From the NCBI GenBank assembly GCA_015680685.1, contig MNCI01023583.1:317409-370036 (forward strand): a stretch of 52,628 nucleotides of DNA, in the 5' to 3' direction. The stretch's first letter is position 1. Each line of letters begins with the position of its first letter. Origin of the DNA: Gnetum montanum (Eukaryota > Streptophyta > Gnetopsida > Gnetales > Gnetaceae). The translations under genes and the position numbers were made by a program. Of the stretch, positions 33,042-44,262 are shown in pieces. Under the pieces are notes generated by a model. It worked only from the letters and a program-made list of their open reading frames with translations, was not told where the DNA came from and did not search any database.

Positions 33042-34178
33042 CTATAGCCTACCTTGCAACCTACGCAACTCCTTAAGGTTTGTAGGTGGTGCCAAGTTAA
33101 CAATAGCTTTAACTTTATCATGCTCTACACGTATCCCCGTTTCTAACACTACAAAGCATAACAGGAATCCGATTTTTACTCTGAAAACATATTTTTTGGG
33201 GTTGAGACAAAGGTCATGCCTATGAAAACATTGAAGGACTATGTTTAGATCATTAGGGTGATTAGTAGCTTCCTTAGACTTAACCGCTATGTCATCGACG
33301 TAGTCATTTAACCTTTCCAAGAGGTAATCACTAAAGATGTATGTCATTGCTTGTTGATACATTGCTCCAGCGTTTTTCAGCCCAAAGGGCATCATTGTGT
33401 AACAAAAAGTTCCCCAGGGGGTCATAAAGGTAGTTGTCAATTGATGCTCTAGGTTTATACAGATTTGATTATAGCTTGAGAATCCATCCACAAAAGATAG
33501 CAAGGCATGGCCAACCATAGTATTAATAAGTTGATTGATACTTGGCAATGGAAAGTCGTCCTTAATTGTCACCTTATTCAAATCTTAGAAGTCTATAGAA
33601 ATTAGTATACTTCCAATTTTCTTGCGTATAACTACAATGTTCAAGACCCAATCCGAGTAATCGATTTCCCGAATGAAACCAGCTTGATAAATTTTAGTAA
33701 TTTCATTGTGTATGGCTAAGGCAATTTCTAGTTTAATTTTGCAAGCTTTTTGCTTAACTGCCTTGACACATGGGTCTAGGATAATATTGTGTTGTATGAG
33801 TCATGGGTCTAGGCCTGGCATGTCTTCATATGACCATGCAAACACTTAAACATTGTTATTAAGGACTTGTGAAATGTTTTTTTGCACCTGTGGATCTAGT
33901 AGGGAGCTAACTTTTAAGGTTTTTGCCTCACCTCTAAACTTAGTTACAGGGATTTCCATAAGAGGGTCCTCAGTCACATCCCTGACCTCTAAATCTAGGG
34001 CATGGACTAGGTGTTCAGGCTAGTCCAGGGGTGTTTGTAAGGATACAATGTAGGTGTCACAAGAGGATGGTTCAAGGTCTACAAACTCTAAATTCAAGCA
34101 TCTTGTAAACCTACCATGGGGACCCATCAAGGTCAAAGGTGAACAAAGATCATCGTGCATAGCCATTTTCAGTTGAAC
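33042..34178 (-). pseudogene. Tat/Ogre-like reverse transcriptase (decayed)
   Basis: Minus strand from 34178: a pre-RT linker (VFAWSYEDMPGLDP near 33850, a Tat/Ogre hallmark), AGFIREIDYSDW (about 33690), then a clean frame at 33581-33042 with DFPLPSINQLINT, SFVDGFSSYNQI, MPFGLKNAGAMYQQAM and the catalytic box YVDD (LNDYVDDIAVKS, about 33300), which is intact. The frame has no stop over these 179 codons. A possible splice acceptor (TTATAATAG then GTTCAACTG) lies at 34179, where coding sequence begins. Confidence 0.9.
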
Positions 34179-34271
34179 CTATTATAATAACCAAATAGAC
34201 CAAGTCAAGTGATACCTATTTGAGACAATAACATGTAATGAATATATGTAAAGAAATGATGCAACATAAGA

Positions 34272-34626
34272 AAATTGCCAATTTAAGGTCTTAGCAGACT
34301 GCCACTATGCAAAATTTGTAAATTGAAGTTGCCAGTTTAAAGGTCTTGGTGGACACTCACTAGGATTAAAAGAAATGTAAAGTGAATGCTAAAATTGCTA
34401 GCTTAAGGTTGCAGTGGACCGCAACCAGGTTTAAAATGTAAGCTAAGGCTAAGATTTCTAGTTTAAGATCATAGTGGACTATTAATGGGTTTGAAATATG
34501 AAGGAAATGCTAAAATTTCCATTTTAAGGTCATAGTGGACCACAATCATGTAATGTTGTAATTTGGAATTGCCAGTTTAAGGTCTTAGCGAACCGTGGTC
34601 ATGCAAAATTGTAAAAAATGAAGTAA
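34272..34626 (+). repeat. Degenerate tandem array, units of about 55-66 bp
   Basis: Six units share the core TTGCCAGTTTAAGGTCWTAG followed by GNGGACC, and a spacer like ATGCAAAATTGTAAA. Related shorter units recur at 39550-39668, at the other end of the same block. Confidence 0.75.
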
Positions 34627-34659
34627 AAATTTTAGTGCCTCTATGTGGTATGTTGTACT

Positions 34660-36010
34660 TGCGTGCTACGCTACAGTAGGCTCATGCTATGCTATAGGGG
34701 ACAATAATGTCCCTTACTACGCTACAGTAGACAGGGGCACCACATGTCATGCGTGGGATGTGGAACATTTTGCGTTACATGTGGGAGATGAAAGTAATAG
34801 GTGTTTTGACCCTGTAAGTTATAAATAGGGGGTTACCCCATGGTAATTTGGTTACTTTCACTATCAAATTCTACACCTTGCACCCAAAGTGTATCACGGT
34901 TGAGCTGAGAGACAGTGTAGGGGTCATAACGTAGCAGTTGATATAGCCGATACACCTGAGTTTGTGAGCAGGCAATGGCACACAAGAGTGAACGTAGGCA
35001 TGAGGGGCTTGCCAACCTATATGAAGGGGGCTATACCTTGCAGTGTCTCCCCAAGGCACATGTTGAGCAGTGGAAGGAGGCTCCATCTGCCCAATAAGTC
35101 ACTACTCTACCCTTGTTTTCGTTGTGTAATTTATCAAGTTAGATTGCCATTGTTGTCATTGTTTTGGTTGTCATGGTCATCACTATGGCTATGCTGTGAC
35201 TATTGTTATTGCTTATGTTTTCATTTTGGCCGCTATGTCATGGTCATCGCCACTCTGGCCACAGTGGTCGTGGGAATAGCTATGCTACAATTGTGTGTGA
35301 TACCGCCTCGACCACTATTGTTGGAAGTGGCCATTGCACTATTGCAAGGGTTTGGACAGTTCTGGGTGGCATAGCGCATGCTCAATGTAGCGTACCACCC
35401 TTAGAGGGGATTTTTTTCTACTAAATTTTTTTGCAGCGTAGCGTATGTCTAGGGTAGCATAGCATGTGGAGGGGGAGTTTTCCTTTTGTTTGTGTTTTAC
35501 TTCGCTACATTTCATGCGGTGGGGTAGGGTCAAGAGAACGGGAATGCTATGTGTATTTTTCCAAAGCCACATTGTTTTGACATTATGACTATTACTATGT
35601 TATGTTTTTGGTTCTTGTTATGCTATGCTACTATATTGCCATGGTTGCCATGTTGCTACGTTGGCAGGCTTGCTATGTTGCTACACTAGCAGACCTGCTA
35701 CATTATTGGGATTGTTACTCTGCTACCCTTGCTAGTGTTTCACTTGCTATGTTTTCGTGCTTGTTGTATTGCTAAACTTGTTGTATTTGTTACATTGTCA
35801 CACTTATTATATTATTGCCTATGTCATTACTACATTGCAGAGGGTGCAGTCATCCTATTATGCTACGCATAACGTAGCTATTACCCTTGTGCAGAGAGTA
35901 GTTGTTACGCTACATTGTATAGGGTGTGCCTACTACGCTACACTATGCGGGGCGTAGCCGTTATGCTGTGCGAGGTGTACCTACTATGCTACATTACAAC
36001 ACCCTACCAG
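34660..36010 (+). repeat. GCTACGCTAC motif cluster, internal
   Basis: Many copies of GCTACGCTAC, TATGCTACGC and reverse complements (GTAGCGTAGC) are scattered around and downstream of the TATA box, for example at 34665, 34716, 35365-35400, 35430-35470 and 35860-35990. There is no long conserved ORF. It is probably the untranslated leader and intron of the plus-strand gene. Confidence 0.7.
34819..34828 (+). promoter_or_regulatory. TATA box for the plus-strand gene in the Tat-like element
   Basis: TTATAAATAG, preceded by two CTACGCTACAGTAG blocks (34666-34679 and 34717-34730) and followed by 1.4 kb before the first recognised coding exon. The upstream motifs are the ones that crowd the element's own LTR. 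Confidence 0.55.
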
Positions 36011-36213
36011 CTACATGCTGTGTTTGGTTTTGTGTTATTGCTATTGTTTCATGCCTAAGTGAAAACCTGTACGTCAAGGGTTATGCTACACTACTTAGTA
36101 ATAGTTACTTGAATATTGTACTAATGCCTTTTGTTGTGTCGTGTAGGATCATGTTAAAACCTATCCTGATTGTGTTTGAGCTAGTAGGAGTCTTATGCTG
36201 CTTGAGTGAACCC

Positions 36214-36596
36214 ATGGCCAACGTCCCCCCTCCCCATGCATGGGTAGGGCATCAGGCGGTCTGGTTCTGAGAGGGTGCACAGGACTTCCTAGAGTTCCTC
36301 CTTCACCATTTTAGTGTGATAGTATGGTCACACTTATTGGCCGAAACAGCTACTATACTTACTAAAACATTGTTGCCTAGGGTAAACCAGGGCATTTTGA
36401 AGTTCTTGGCTGATGGGTCATTTGAAGGTGAAGGGGGAGAAGGCTCAAATCAATGTCCAAGGGGCTTAAGACGTTTGTGTTGAATTTTGGACATGCCCAT
36501 ATTTAAGTGTTATCATCAATACAACATGTTGTTTGTTGTCCGTCACATGGCAACCTACTTCCAAAACCCACTTGGAACCGTTTATTACGCCAACGG
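36214..36596 (+). pseudogene. Antisense accessory gene, first recognised coding exon
   Basis: ATG at 36214 (MANVPPPHAWVGHQAVW), then DFLEFLLHHFSVIVWSHLLA and a C-terminal block ending NPLGTVYYANG. Two in-frame stops, at about 36268 and 36474, mark decay. The exon ends at a GT donor (36597) and its frame continues exactly across the intron into the next exon (YANG joined to FYINKDG). A possible upstream acceptor (TTGTGTCGTGTAG) lies at about 36146, so a 5' UTR intron is likely. No family was recognised. The gene runs opposite to gag and pol of the surrounding element; extra antisense ORFs are known in Tat-lineage elements, usually near the 3' LTR. Confidence 0.6.
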
Positions 36597-36681
36597 GTGA
36601 GTCCTATGAAGAGGTTTTAAGCATGTTATATCATTTGCCTTACGCTTGTTAAAATTTTTATCGCATTTTTCATATTGCTAG
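36597..36681 (+). other. Intron in the antisense accessory gene
   Basis: 85 bp, GT...AG (GTGAGTCC to CATATTGCTAG), with T-rich sequence before the acceptor. Splicing keeps the reading frame on both sides. Confidence 0.7.
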
Positions 36682-36959
36682 GTTTTATATTAACAAGGAT
36701 GGTCTTCATGGTGACAAGAGGAGGACGTTGGCATTGGTCCAAATAGCTTTGCAAGAGTTCTCTTCTACCGAGAACGTATGTGTCGACATCATAGAACAAA
36801 TTAGGCTTTATTTTAAAACCTACCTAACTAAATGTGCCAAGTTCTATGGGAAATGTGAAGAACTTGGCTGGTTAGATAGCGAATGGGCATCTCATCGACC
36901 ATTTACCGTAGAGGACGTTCTAGTGGAAATTCCACCATTTTCTATGCCATTCAAACCTG
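36682..36959 (+). pseudogene. Antisense accessory gene, second exon
   Basis: An open frame throughout: FYINKDGLHGDKRRTLALVQ, then IIEQIRLYFKTYLTKCAKFY, ending at PFKPG with a GT donor at 36960 (GGTATGTT). Rich in Leu, Lys and Glu; no motif recognised. Confidence 0.6.
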
Positions 36960-37047
36960 GTATGTTAAAATTATGCATTTATTTTGTGTGTGTTCAATTG
37001 ATGATTTTGCTCTGGCCTTTTGCTAATTTCATTGTTGATTATTGCAG
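36960..37047 (+). other. Second intron in the antisense accessory gene
   Basis: 88 bp, GTATGTT...TTGATTATTGCAG, clearly T-rich. With this acceptor the next exon is one base out of frame, so an indel has occurred nearby or the true junction differs. Confidence 0.6.
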
Positions 37048-37730
37048 TGCTAAGAAAATCCTAAGAGGTTACAGTAATACCTCTGGGCATGATGAAACAA
37101 ACCTCTTCTTCAAGTATGGGGAGGTGGACAAGACACATCGTTGGCTTTGCAATGGGACCTTAGCCATCCTAGTTCACAACGTTCAGGAGGCTCGGCTTAT
37201 GGATTTATTCCTGGTAGTAAATCCAAGTGTCCTAGCTGCAGAAATTCTTTCCCTAGTTGATTCCTTTTTCGAAAAGGTTGATCGCTTCTGCACATAGGTT
37301 CACAATGTGTGAGTGGTCTTTGGGATTAATGACAAACTTTTTGTAGACCTCTTCGGTGTTTCCTATGATGGCCTACCCATAGGGGAAAAGACTAGCAAGG
37401 ATGTTAACCATTAGGGTAACATAGAGGAATGGCTAGGGACAAGCAAGGACAGAAAGGGGATTTATATTCATAAGGTCAAGCTAGGGGTGGCCCAAATGGT
37501 TTACTCTATCTACTAGGCCCATGCCTTCCCCAAGCTACTCTCCAAAGGAAAAATCCTTGGAGTGGAGTAGGCTTGGATCATGAGGGACATTATGAAAGAA
37601 TGAACCCATTATAATTGGGCCAAGTACCTTTTCGAAGGCTTACACACTGAAATGGTCAAGCTCCATGAGAAACTGAAGGCCTATTGTAACGTACACTATG
37701 CCTTCTTTGTAGCTTGCCTATGAAGTTTGT
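37048..37730 (+). pseudogene. Antisense accessory gene, third exon
   Basis: Contains AKKILRGYSNTSGHDETNLF, KTHRWLCNGTLAILVHNVQE and FVDLFGVSYDGLPIGEKTSK, with VAQMVYSIY, AHAFPKLLSKGKIL and HYNWAKYLFEGLHTEMVKLH further on. Several stops. The tail pattern (FP-LL-K-KIL, then NWAK-L) has the look of plant transposon-associated ORFs, but I cannot assign a family. Confidence 0.55.
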
Positions 37731-37819
37731 GGAATTATTGGTGGTCCATGAGAATGGTACTTGGGTTTAGTATCAGACTAGCCTACTTAGTGTCAAACTA
37801 GCTTGCTTACCTTAGACGT

Positions 37820-39419
37820 GTTTAACAGAAGAAGAAGAAGATGAAGTTTTGGCCCCTAAATTAGGGGCCCTTGCTATGGAGGAAGAAGAGGCCCCGACTG
37901 TAGAGGAAGAGGTCCCTGCCATAGAGGAAGAGGCCCCTACTACCGATGACCCTTTTACAGAGTGTGCCCTAGTACTTGAGGGGCATATGTTAGTTGAAGA
38001 TGTCGCTATGTTATTTAGTCAGCTAGAAAGGAAAGAGCTACAATTTGATGTTGGTGTGTTTGATCACTTGTTTGATAGTGTGTCAATGGGTGATCCCTCA
38101 ACTATCACCCTTGAGGGTTTGCTAGGTAGGAGCTTTGCATTATTATTTATGTTGTTTTTCAGTTTTATTGTCCTCTCCATCATTGCTAACATGTTTTATT
38201 GTGCCACGGACACCACTGTTAAGACCCCCCCCGACTCTTCTTCCTCGATCTACCTCCAACCATGGACTGAGACCCCTGATAAATTTACCTTTATGGAGAG
38301 GGTGGTCGATGACATGATTGATCGCCTAAGGTAGATCAATCTTGAGATAGGTATGTTGAAATTACTACGTTAGGCTCTCTAAGTTGTTGCATTTTTTTAC
38401 TATGGTACTATGACTAATGTTTTTTTGCATGTGATTAACAGCTTCTCATATCAAGTGGGACCCCTGACAAGAAATTGAGGTTGATGCAGTGCCTGTACTC
38501 CCACCAAAGGTGACTGAGGTTCCTCGTGATGTGTACAAGGAAATGAGAAAATGTGCACTCTACTCAGCACGTTCATTGTGGGAGTACAGGTGTGTCAACG
38601 AGGATCTTTGGAAGAGGGTGCAAAAACTTGAGAAAGAGAAGGCTAGCCAAGTAGCTAAGTTGGAGGACCTTTGGTCCATAAATGAATTTTTATTGGCCCA
38701 TGACACTCGCGATGGCAGTTGGCGTATGGTTGTGATTGACTATGTAAGATACTGGACAACCGTACAGAGTAAGAACGAGGCCACTCGTGAGATTATTAAA
38801 CAATGCATGTAGATGGACCTTCTAGCAAAGAAGAATTAAGACTGGAAGGACTATAGTGCCAAAGTCTATGAATGGGGGACAGCACAAAAGAACCATAAGC
38901 ACATGTACAAAATGGAACATGCTACCTACCATCGACAATATTGGGATGCTTCCATTGAGCTGCATACCCATAAATTATTTTTGGATGTCATTGGCACTGC
39001 TGAGGCCTATGAAAGGTTCATGCAACAGGTGGTGGTTTATGAGTGTCCTAAAAGAGAAATGACCTTACCTTCTGGGGAGACCACCACTACCACCTTTTCT
39101 CCAGGACCACCCAGATGGATAGCTGTGGAGAAAGGGAAAGTTGTGGCAAGCGTTGATCTAGGGGAGGAAGATTGGACCAACTTCACTAAGGAGGAGATCC
39201 TATAATGTCTATTAGCTGGCATGGATAAGATACCCTTTGAAAAGGATGCAGGGCCATCTTAGGTTAATCATTCTTTTTTATGTCATAGTTTATTTTATAA
39301 GAGCCTTATTGTAGTTTGATTTATTATTTTTTTCTTTGTCTTGTGTAGGATCCAAATGGAGGTGTAGGACCTAGTGGAACAAGAAATGGGGATGCTGACG
39401 AAGACTTATAGCATGGTGG
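37820..39419 (+). pseudogene. Antisense accessory gene, acidic/coiled-coil C-terminal part
   Basis: Starts with an acidic stretch of repeated EEEAP/EEVPA-type units (37868-37950), then ECALVLEGHMLVEDVAMLFS. Probable introns are 38126-38160 (uncertain), 38360-38441 (GTATGTTG...GATTAACAG) and 39260-39349 (GTTAATC...GTGTAG). Between them are RDVYKEMRKCALYSARSLWE, a short coiled coil (RVQKLEKEKASQVAKLEDL, about 38620-38675) and RQYWDASIELHTHKLFLDVI. It ends GDADEDL with a stop at 39417-39419. A few stops and one frameshift. It may be one protein with the upstream exons or a second ORF. Confidence 0.5.
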
Positions 39420-39549
39420 AAAAAGCTTTTTATTTTTGTTTTTGGATTTAATTTTTTTTGAATGTTATTGTATGGATTGAAATTTAATGGAGAACATAAT
39501 GTGAAATAATTATTTCATCTTGTTTTTTTTTGTTTTCGTTATTTTAGGG

Positions 39550-39668
39550 AAGTAAAGTTGCTAGTTTTAGGCCATTTCAGGCCATGATGGTAGTTTAAGG
39601 CCATTCTGGGCCATTGCTAGTTTTAGGCCATTTCGGGTTGTTACTAGTTTTAGCCCATTTTGGGCCAT
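39550..39668 (+). repeat. Short tandem array, about 30-bp units
   Basis: Four to five units of GCTAGTTTTAGGCCATTTCG followed by GGCCAT; a condensed relative of the array at 34272-34626. Followed by poly(A)-rich repeats with AACTTAATGTAAAAA (39719-39800). Confidence 0.75.
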
Positions 39669-39889
39669 GGCAATGCAATCAGTAAACTCCATGTAGAATG
39701 TAAATCATGCACATAGCAAACTTAATGTAAAAAAATGCAAAAAAAAAAACTTAATGTAAAAATGTAAGTTATGCAAACAACAAGCTTAATATAAAAAAAA
39801 ATGTAAATTATGCTATTGGAGATATAACAAGTTACTGAAGTGATGTGGAAACAAGTTTCAATCATGTAATTGTTTTCTAACCCGACGTG

Positions 39890-40760
39890 GGTTAGGCGAG
39901 GCATATGGCCGAGAGGCCTTGCATTGGTATTCATCTATGTTATCATTTACTGCTTGGAAGGGCAACTTGGCCCACATTGTTTGTTCACTTGAAGTAATGG
40001 TTTTGGACTGTTCATTAGTTAGTCATGGGATTTCATCATGAAGAGACACTTTGTTCTCAAAGATTACTATCTCTGAACCCTGCTCCATGTCAATGTTGTT
40101 TATGGCCTAGGGAGCCACTTCGTCACCATAGATTACCACTTCCCTGCCTATGTAGGGTAAGTAGATTTCCTAGTGTATAGGTGAGGAGACAACCCTTAGT
40201 TGGGCCAACCATGATTTCCCCAAGATTAGGTTGAATCCCGACGTCTCCTCCACCACGATGAACACTGTGCTTGTAGGGAATTGGTCCCCTGCTAAAAAGT
40301 TAATATGGATAGTTCCCTTGACTACTACATGCATCCCATTGAAAGACTTAAGACATGAAGTTATTGTGGGCTTGATTTGATCAACCAAGCCCAACTTGTC
40401 CACAATAGGAAATGAGATTACGTTGGTGGAAGCTCCATCATCAACGTGTACCCAGTGAATCTTGTATTGGCCCACCTAGATGGTGATGAACATTGGAGCA
40501 GTTGTGACTTGACCCTTTTCAGGGTCATCCTTAATGGAGTTGTCATGAAATGTTAGCTGGGTAGGCCATGGTTCTTTGGCCACAAGGGAAAGCATGATTG
40601 CATGAATGGATTTTTCATTAGCCGGTAGGTTTTCACTAATAGGAATGGACATCAACATGCAAATCATTGCCTCACAGTGTGTTGTGGAGGTTATTATTAG
40701 GTCATATAGGCTTAACGTTGTATTTTTCTGCTTCAAAGCCTATTTAACTTGTGAAAGGGC
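39890..40760 (-). pseudogene. Tat/Ogre-like aspartic protease (decayed)
   Basis: The minus-strand frame at 40475-40170 has the active-site box as VHVDDGASTNVI, then KSFNGMHVVVKGTIHINF and FNLILGKSWLAQL (the ILG/W-x-L block that closes retropepsins of this lineage). Upstream (40736-40476) is the TLSLYDLIITSTTH-type linker seen before PR in Ogre-like elements. After 40170 the linker toward RT carries stops (around 40110 and 40050). It follows gag on the same strand. Confidence 0.85.
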
Positions 40761-43644
40761 ATTCAAGAAGTCTTGCCCACCATCTTGTTGTTTGCTAACC
40801 CTCTCCTCTTCTATACGTCCTAGAAGATGGATCTCCTGAGGGGGAGTGATTTTGGGTTGCATACTAGGCTCTTTCGGAGTAGAAGATGATGGTTGCATTT
40901 GTGCATTGCTATCAGTTGCTAATGCTGAAGTGGCCATAGGAATTGTTGACAAGGGGGTAGGCTTAGGGGGACCTAGCGTAGTACGTTCCCTAGCCAACTT
41001 ATCTGCTAGACGCTCTTCATGCTTCTTTGGACAGGGAGGCTAGGGTGTAGCCTTCGTCGCTCGCTTTTGAGTTGGGAAGGGGGAACTTGCTTGCTTTGGC
41101 ATCCTAATGATGAATGATGCCTATGTTGTTGTAGTGGGTTGTGGTGTAGTTTTCAACATGAAAGGTGCTGGAGGTGCTTGGCGAGGGGCCCTAATGACAA
41201 AGGGGGCTTACGACTTAGTTGTTGGTGTTTCTGCGTTGCGAGGAGGTACTCGAATCACAAAGGGTTGTTGTGGTGGTTTAGGGTTATTGTCAATGCTAAT
41301 AGTGTTGATGGTGTAGCATGCATTGTTAGCGTTCAAGGGATATTTGTAAACCACCATCGACTAGTTTTCAGGTCGAATGAAATTACTCTCATCCAAGACC
41401 AGCTTTCCTTGATCTATCATTCATTGTCTATCATCTTTCAATGCTAGACAGTAATCTGTATCGTGACCACACAGTTGATGATAGTCATAAAAACACTCTA
41501 GCTTGAAATTCTTAGGCACTGGTGGTTCATTGGGCATAGCCAAGGAAGGGTTCCAAAGAACTTCACAATACCTTTGATGGCATTTAATGGCCTCCTCCAA
41601 CATCCGTTTGTGTTGTATACACCTAGCTCCCAATAGTTGCTTTAGGAGTTCTGAAGGCTTAATTGGTAACAAGGTATACTTTGAGTGATCTTTGCACTCA
41701 AAGTTTGGTCTTCGCTGTGTTTACGTTGCAGGTGTTGAGGCTAAGGACTGACTTATGTTGCTAGGGCCAAGTGTGGCATTAGTGGGAGCATTGGGCATTG
41801 TGGTAGCCTTTTTGTTGTTGTTAGTCTTGGTCTCATTGGCTATAGCGGCCACTGTAGTTGTTGCAGCCTTTCCTTTCTCTTTGTCTTTCTTAGTGTATGC
41901 ATTTTTATAGGCCACTTAGGTTGGGTCCCTACGAGCCTTCGCTGCATCTTGGATACTCTTAGTTTGAGAAAAAGCTTGACTAAGAGAATGCAAGGCCAGG
42001 TAGTAGAGCTTAGACATAATGAAGTCATTTACCACACCCTTAAAGATGTCCAACATGTGAGCTTCGACAATTGGTTTGTGTATCTCGTTTAAGGTTGTAC
42101 TCCATCATTGTATAAATTTTTGTGTAGATTCTAGCGGGTCCTGCTTAACACTCATGAGCTAGTCTAGTGTGACCTCCAATTTCAAGTTGTACTTGAAGTG
42201 GATCACAAATTGACTTAGCAGCTCTTCCAAGGTGGAGATGGAGGCACGTGGAAGTGCATGGTACCAGTCCAAGGCTTTTCCTGTTAGGGACATGGAAAAG
42301 ACACGGATAATGGTGTGAGGCCATGGTTGTAACAACAAAGATATAAACCTGAAGCTCACCATATGATCACCCTTCCCATTGTATTTTGTAAATTGAGGGA
42401 GTGGAACCCCTGGGGGAAATGTTAACATAGGTACAACCAAACTGGTCAGGTCATCATGGTAAAAGTCCATGACTTGGACAATTTTAGAACTGGTAGCTTT
42501 GAGGCCATTTGATCTCTTCAGTAAGGGTCTGGATGAGTTGGAAAGCTTGATCTAGACTCAGGGACATTGCAAGTGGTTGCAAGGTTGCTGAGGCAGCCAT
42601 TGCTGGTGGCATTGATGGTGCGACTGCCAGTCCTACCAGGGGTGCTGTTGGAGCAACTCCCACCAGTGGTGTTGTTTGGGCAGCCTACAACCTAGTGGGT
42701 GGTGCCATGGGGATGGCTGTCATAAGTGGTGGCATGTGGGTAGTCATCTGCCTAGTGGTGTGGGTGGCCCACGGCCCCATGCTCGGTTGTGCTATATGCA
42801 AGAATTGATATGTCTGAGGTTGCACGTGGGATGTCTAAGTTACTTGAAAAGAAGTGGTTGTTGCCCACCATGCGGTCAGGGTTGGATCTACTACTGATGG
42901 TTGGACGGGTGTAGATGAGGGAACTAAAGAAGAACCTACATGAAGGTGTGATGTACATAGAGTGTGCACATATGGTAGCATAGACGTCACTAATGTTGGG
43001 TGAGATACCAGGATAGATAGAGTGGGAAGAGTGACTGGGAATGAAGTTGAAGGACCTATATGTTGGTATGTTGAAAAAATTGGGTGACTACTCGTTGCCA
43101 TGGAGGATTGAGGTTGAGATACTGTCATAGTGATAGGGAAGGGGATGGAAAATGGTGATTGATGTGAATGGGCAATGGAGGTAGAAGGAAAACCTATTGC
43201 ATAAATTAGACCACCACCTTCTGAGTGGGAATCCAAATCCTCTTGGCAATCTTGGAAGGTTTCCTCATAGTGGGACACTGTGTCCCATTCTCTTACCCTA
43301 CTTACTTAGACAAGTTGGTTCAACATCCATTGGTACATGTCGGTCAATGGGATGGTGATATCGAGAATAGGAATGAACTCCCTCCCATTCTGATAGATGA
43401 ACTTGAGGTTGCGCTTCCCTTCAAATTCACGACGTTCCAAGGGTAGATTGGCTTGCATTTTTGCACACAGAAAGTTGTACGTCTCCTTGTCTTGCTATAG
43501 GCATTCGGGCGATCTCTGTTGCTGTATGAGGGACTGTTGCGGCATCAACACTGGGCTGGGTGGTCGCTCAGAACATGTCATGTGCTGGATAGAGTAGGGC
43601 ACCTCTAGGTTCGAGGTGGAAATGGAAGTGGTCATAGGGATCAT
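40761..43644 (-). pseudogene. Tat/Ogre-like gag (decayed)
   Basis: Starts at ATG 43644 on the minus strand. In order: Ser/Pro-rich N-terminus; LERREFEGKRNLKFIYQNGR (about 43440-43380) and LDITIPLTDMYQWMLNQL; a Ser/Thr/Pro-rich spacer (43278-42835); the capsid block LPQFTKYNGKGD and ALDWYHALPRASISTLEEL (42410-42220); an Ala/Thr/Lys-rich stretch; a zinc-knuckle-like CFYDYHQLCGHDTDYC (about 41510-41460); then a Pro-rich linker to protease. Stops at about 43495 and elsewhere. The order and signatures fit Ogre/Tat gag. Confidence 0.82.
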
Positions 43645-44240
43645 TTTCTATTGCGAAATGGGTAGAAACAAGAAGGGTATATGTAAGAAGGAATTCCAAA
43701 TAGTGCATTGTTATGTTGAGCGGTTGTAGTTGAAACAAAGTAAGAGAGGAGGCTAAACTAGGTATGCTGGGAAGTGTCGAAAAATGGTTTTCTTCACTAT
43801 TATACCTGCTATGCTGAGCAGGACTGCTACGCTGAAAGGTTTGCTACACCACACAGGATGCAAGCAGTGTAACATGATGAGCAGCATACTACAATGGGTA
43901 ACATAGCACTGTAGAGGATGTGACGCAGTAAGCAATGTAACCCTACAGAGGGGTGTTGCGCGATAGGTAGCATGGTGGAGCAGATGGGTGTTACGAAGTA
44001 GGTAGCATAACACTGTAGATGGGTGTGCGATTAGCGTATCACACCAATTAGATCACTACATCACACAGTAAGTAGTTAGAGGCTTTCATCTTGCAGGGTT
44101 CTAGAGGAACCGTCATTGTGACCAGTCTGCACCACCCAGTGTGTAGACAACCACAAGGGTGTCACGTCTATTTTAATAGGTAACAGGATACAGATAGCAT
44201 GCAGGATTACCTATGATGTGTAGAAATGGCACAAAGACGG
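43645..44240 (-). other. 5' leader of the Tat/Ogre-like element
   Basis: Non-coding stretch between primer-binding site and gag ATG. Rich in GCTACGC/GTAGCATA motifs at 43805-44035. Confidence 0.6.
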
Positions 44241-44242
44241 CC

Positions 44243-44262
44243 CTTCTTCTAGCGCCAAAAAC
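44243..44262 (-). other. Primer-binding site of the Tat/Ogre-like element
   Basis: Right after the LTR end, the minus strand reads GTTTTTGGCGCTAGAAGAAG. A TGGCGC start is usual for plant gypsy primer sites; the tRNA was not determined. Confidence 0.6.

Larger units (their letters stand above)
34179..39880 (-). other. Putative PR-RT intron region of the Tat/Ogre-like element
   Basis: Coding sequence for protease fades after about 39890 on the minus strand, where AT-rich sequence begins; a possible donor is GTTAGA at 39880. RT coding resumes at 34178 after a possible AG acceptor. Ogre elements are known to splice out an intron between the gag-pro and RT-INT ORFs, so this gap sits at the expected place. 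It is unusually long (5.7 kb) and carries an opposite-strand gene. An independent insertion is the main alternative. Splice sites are inferred by eye. Confidence 0.35.

Noticed and set aside
34643-36213. A plus-strand LTR of a separate retroelement
   Set aside because: It has a TATA box and LTR-like motifs, but no LTR ends, no primer-binding site and no target duplication.
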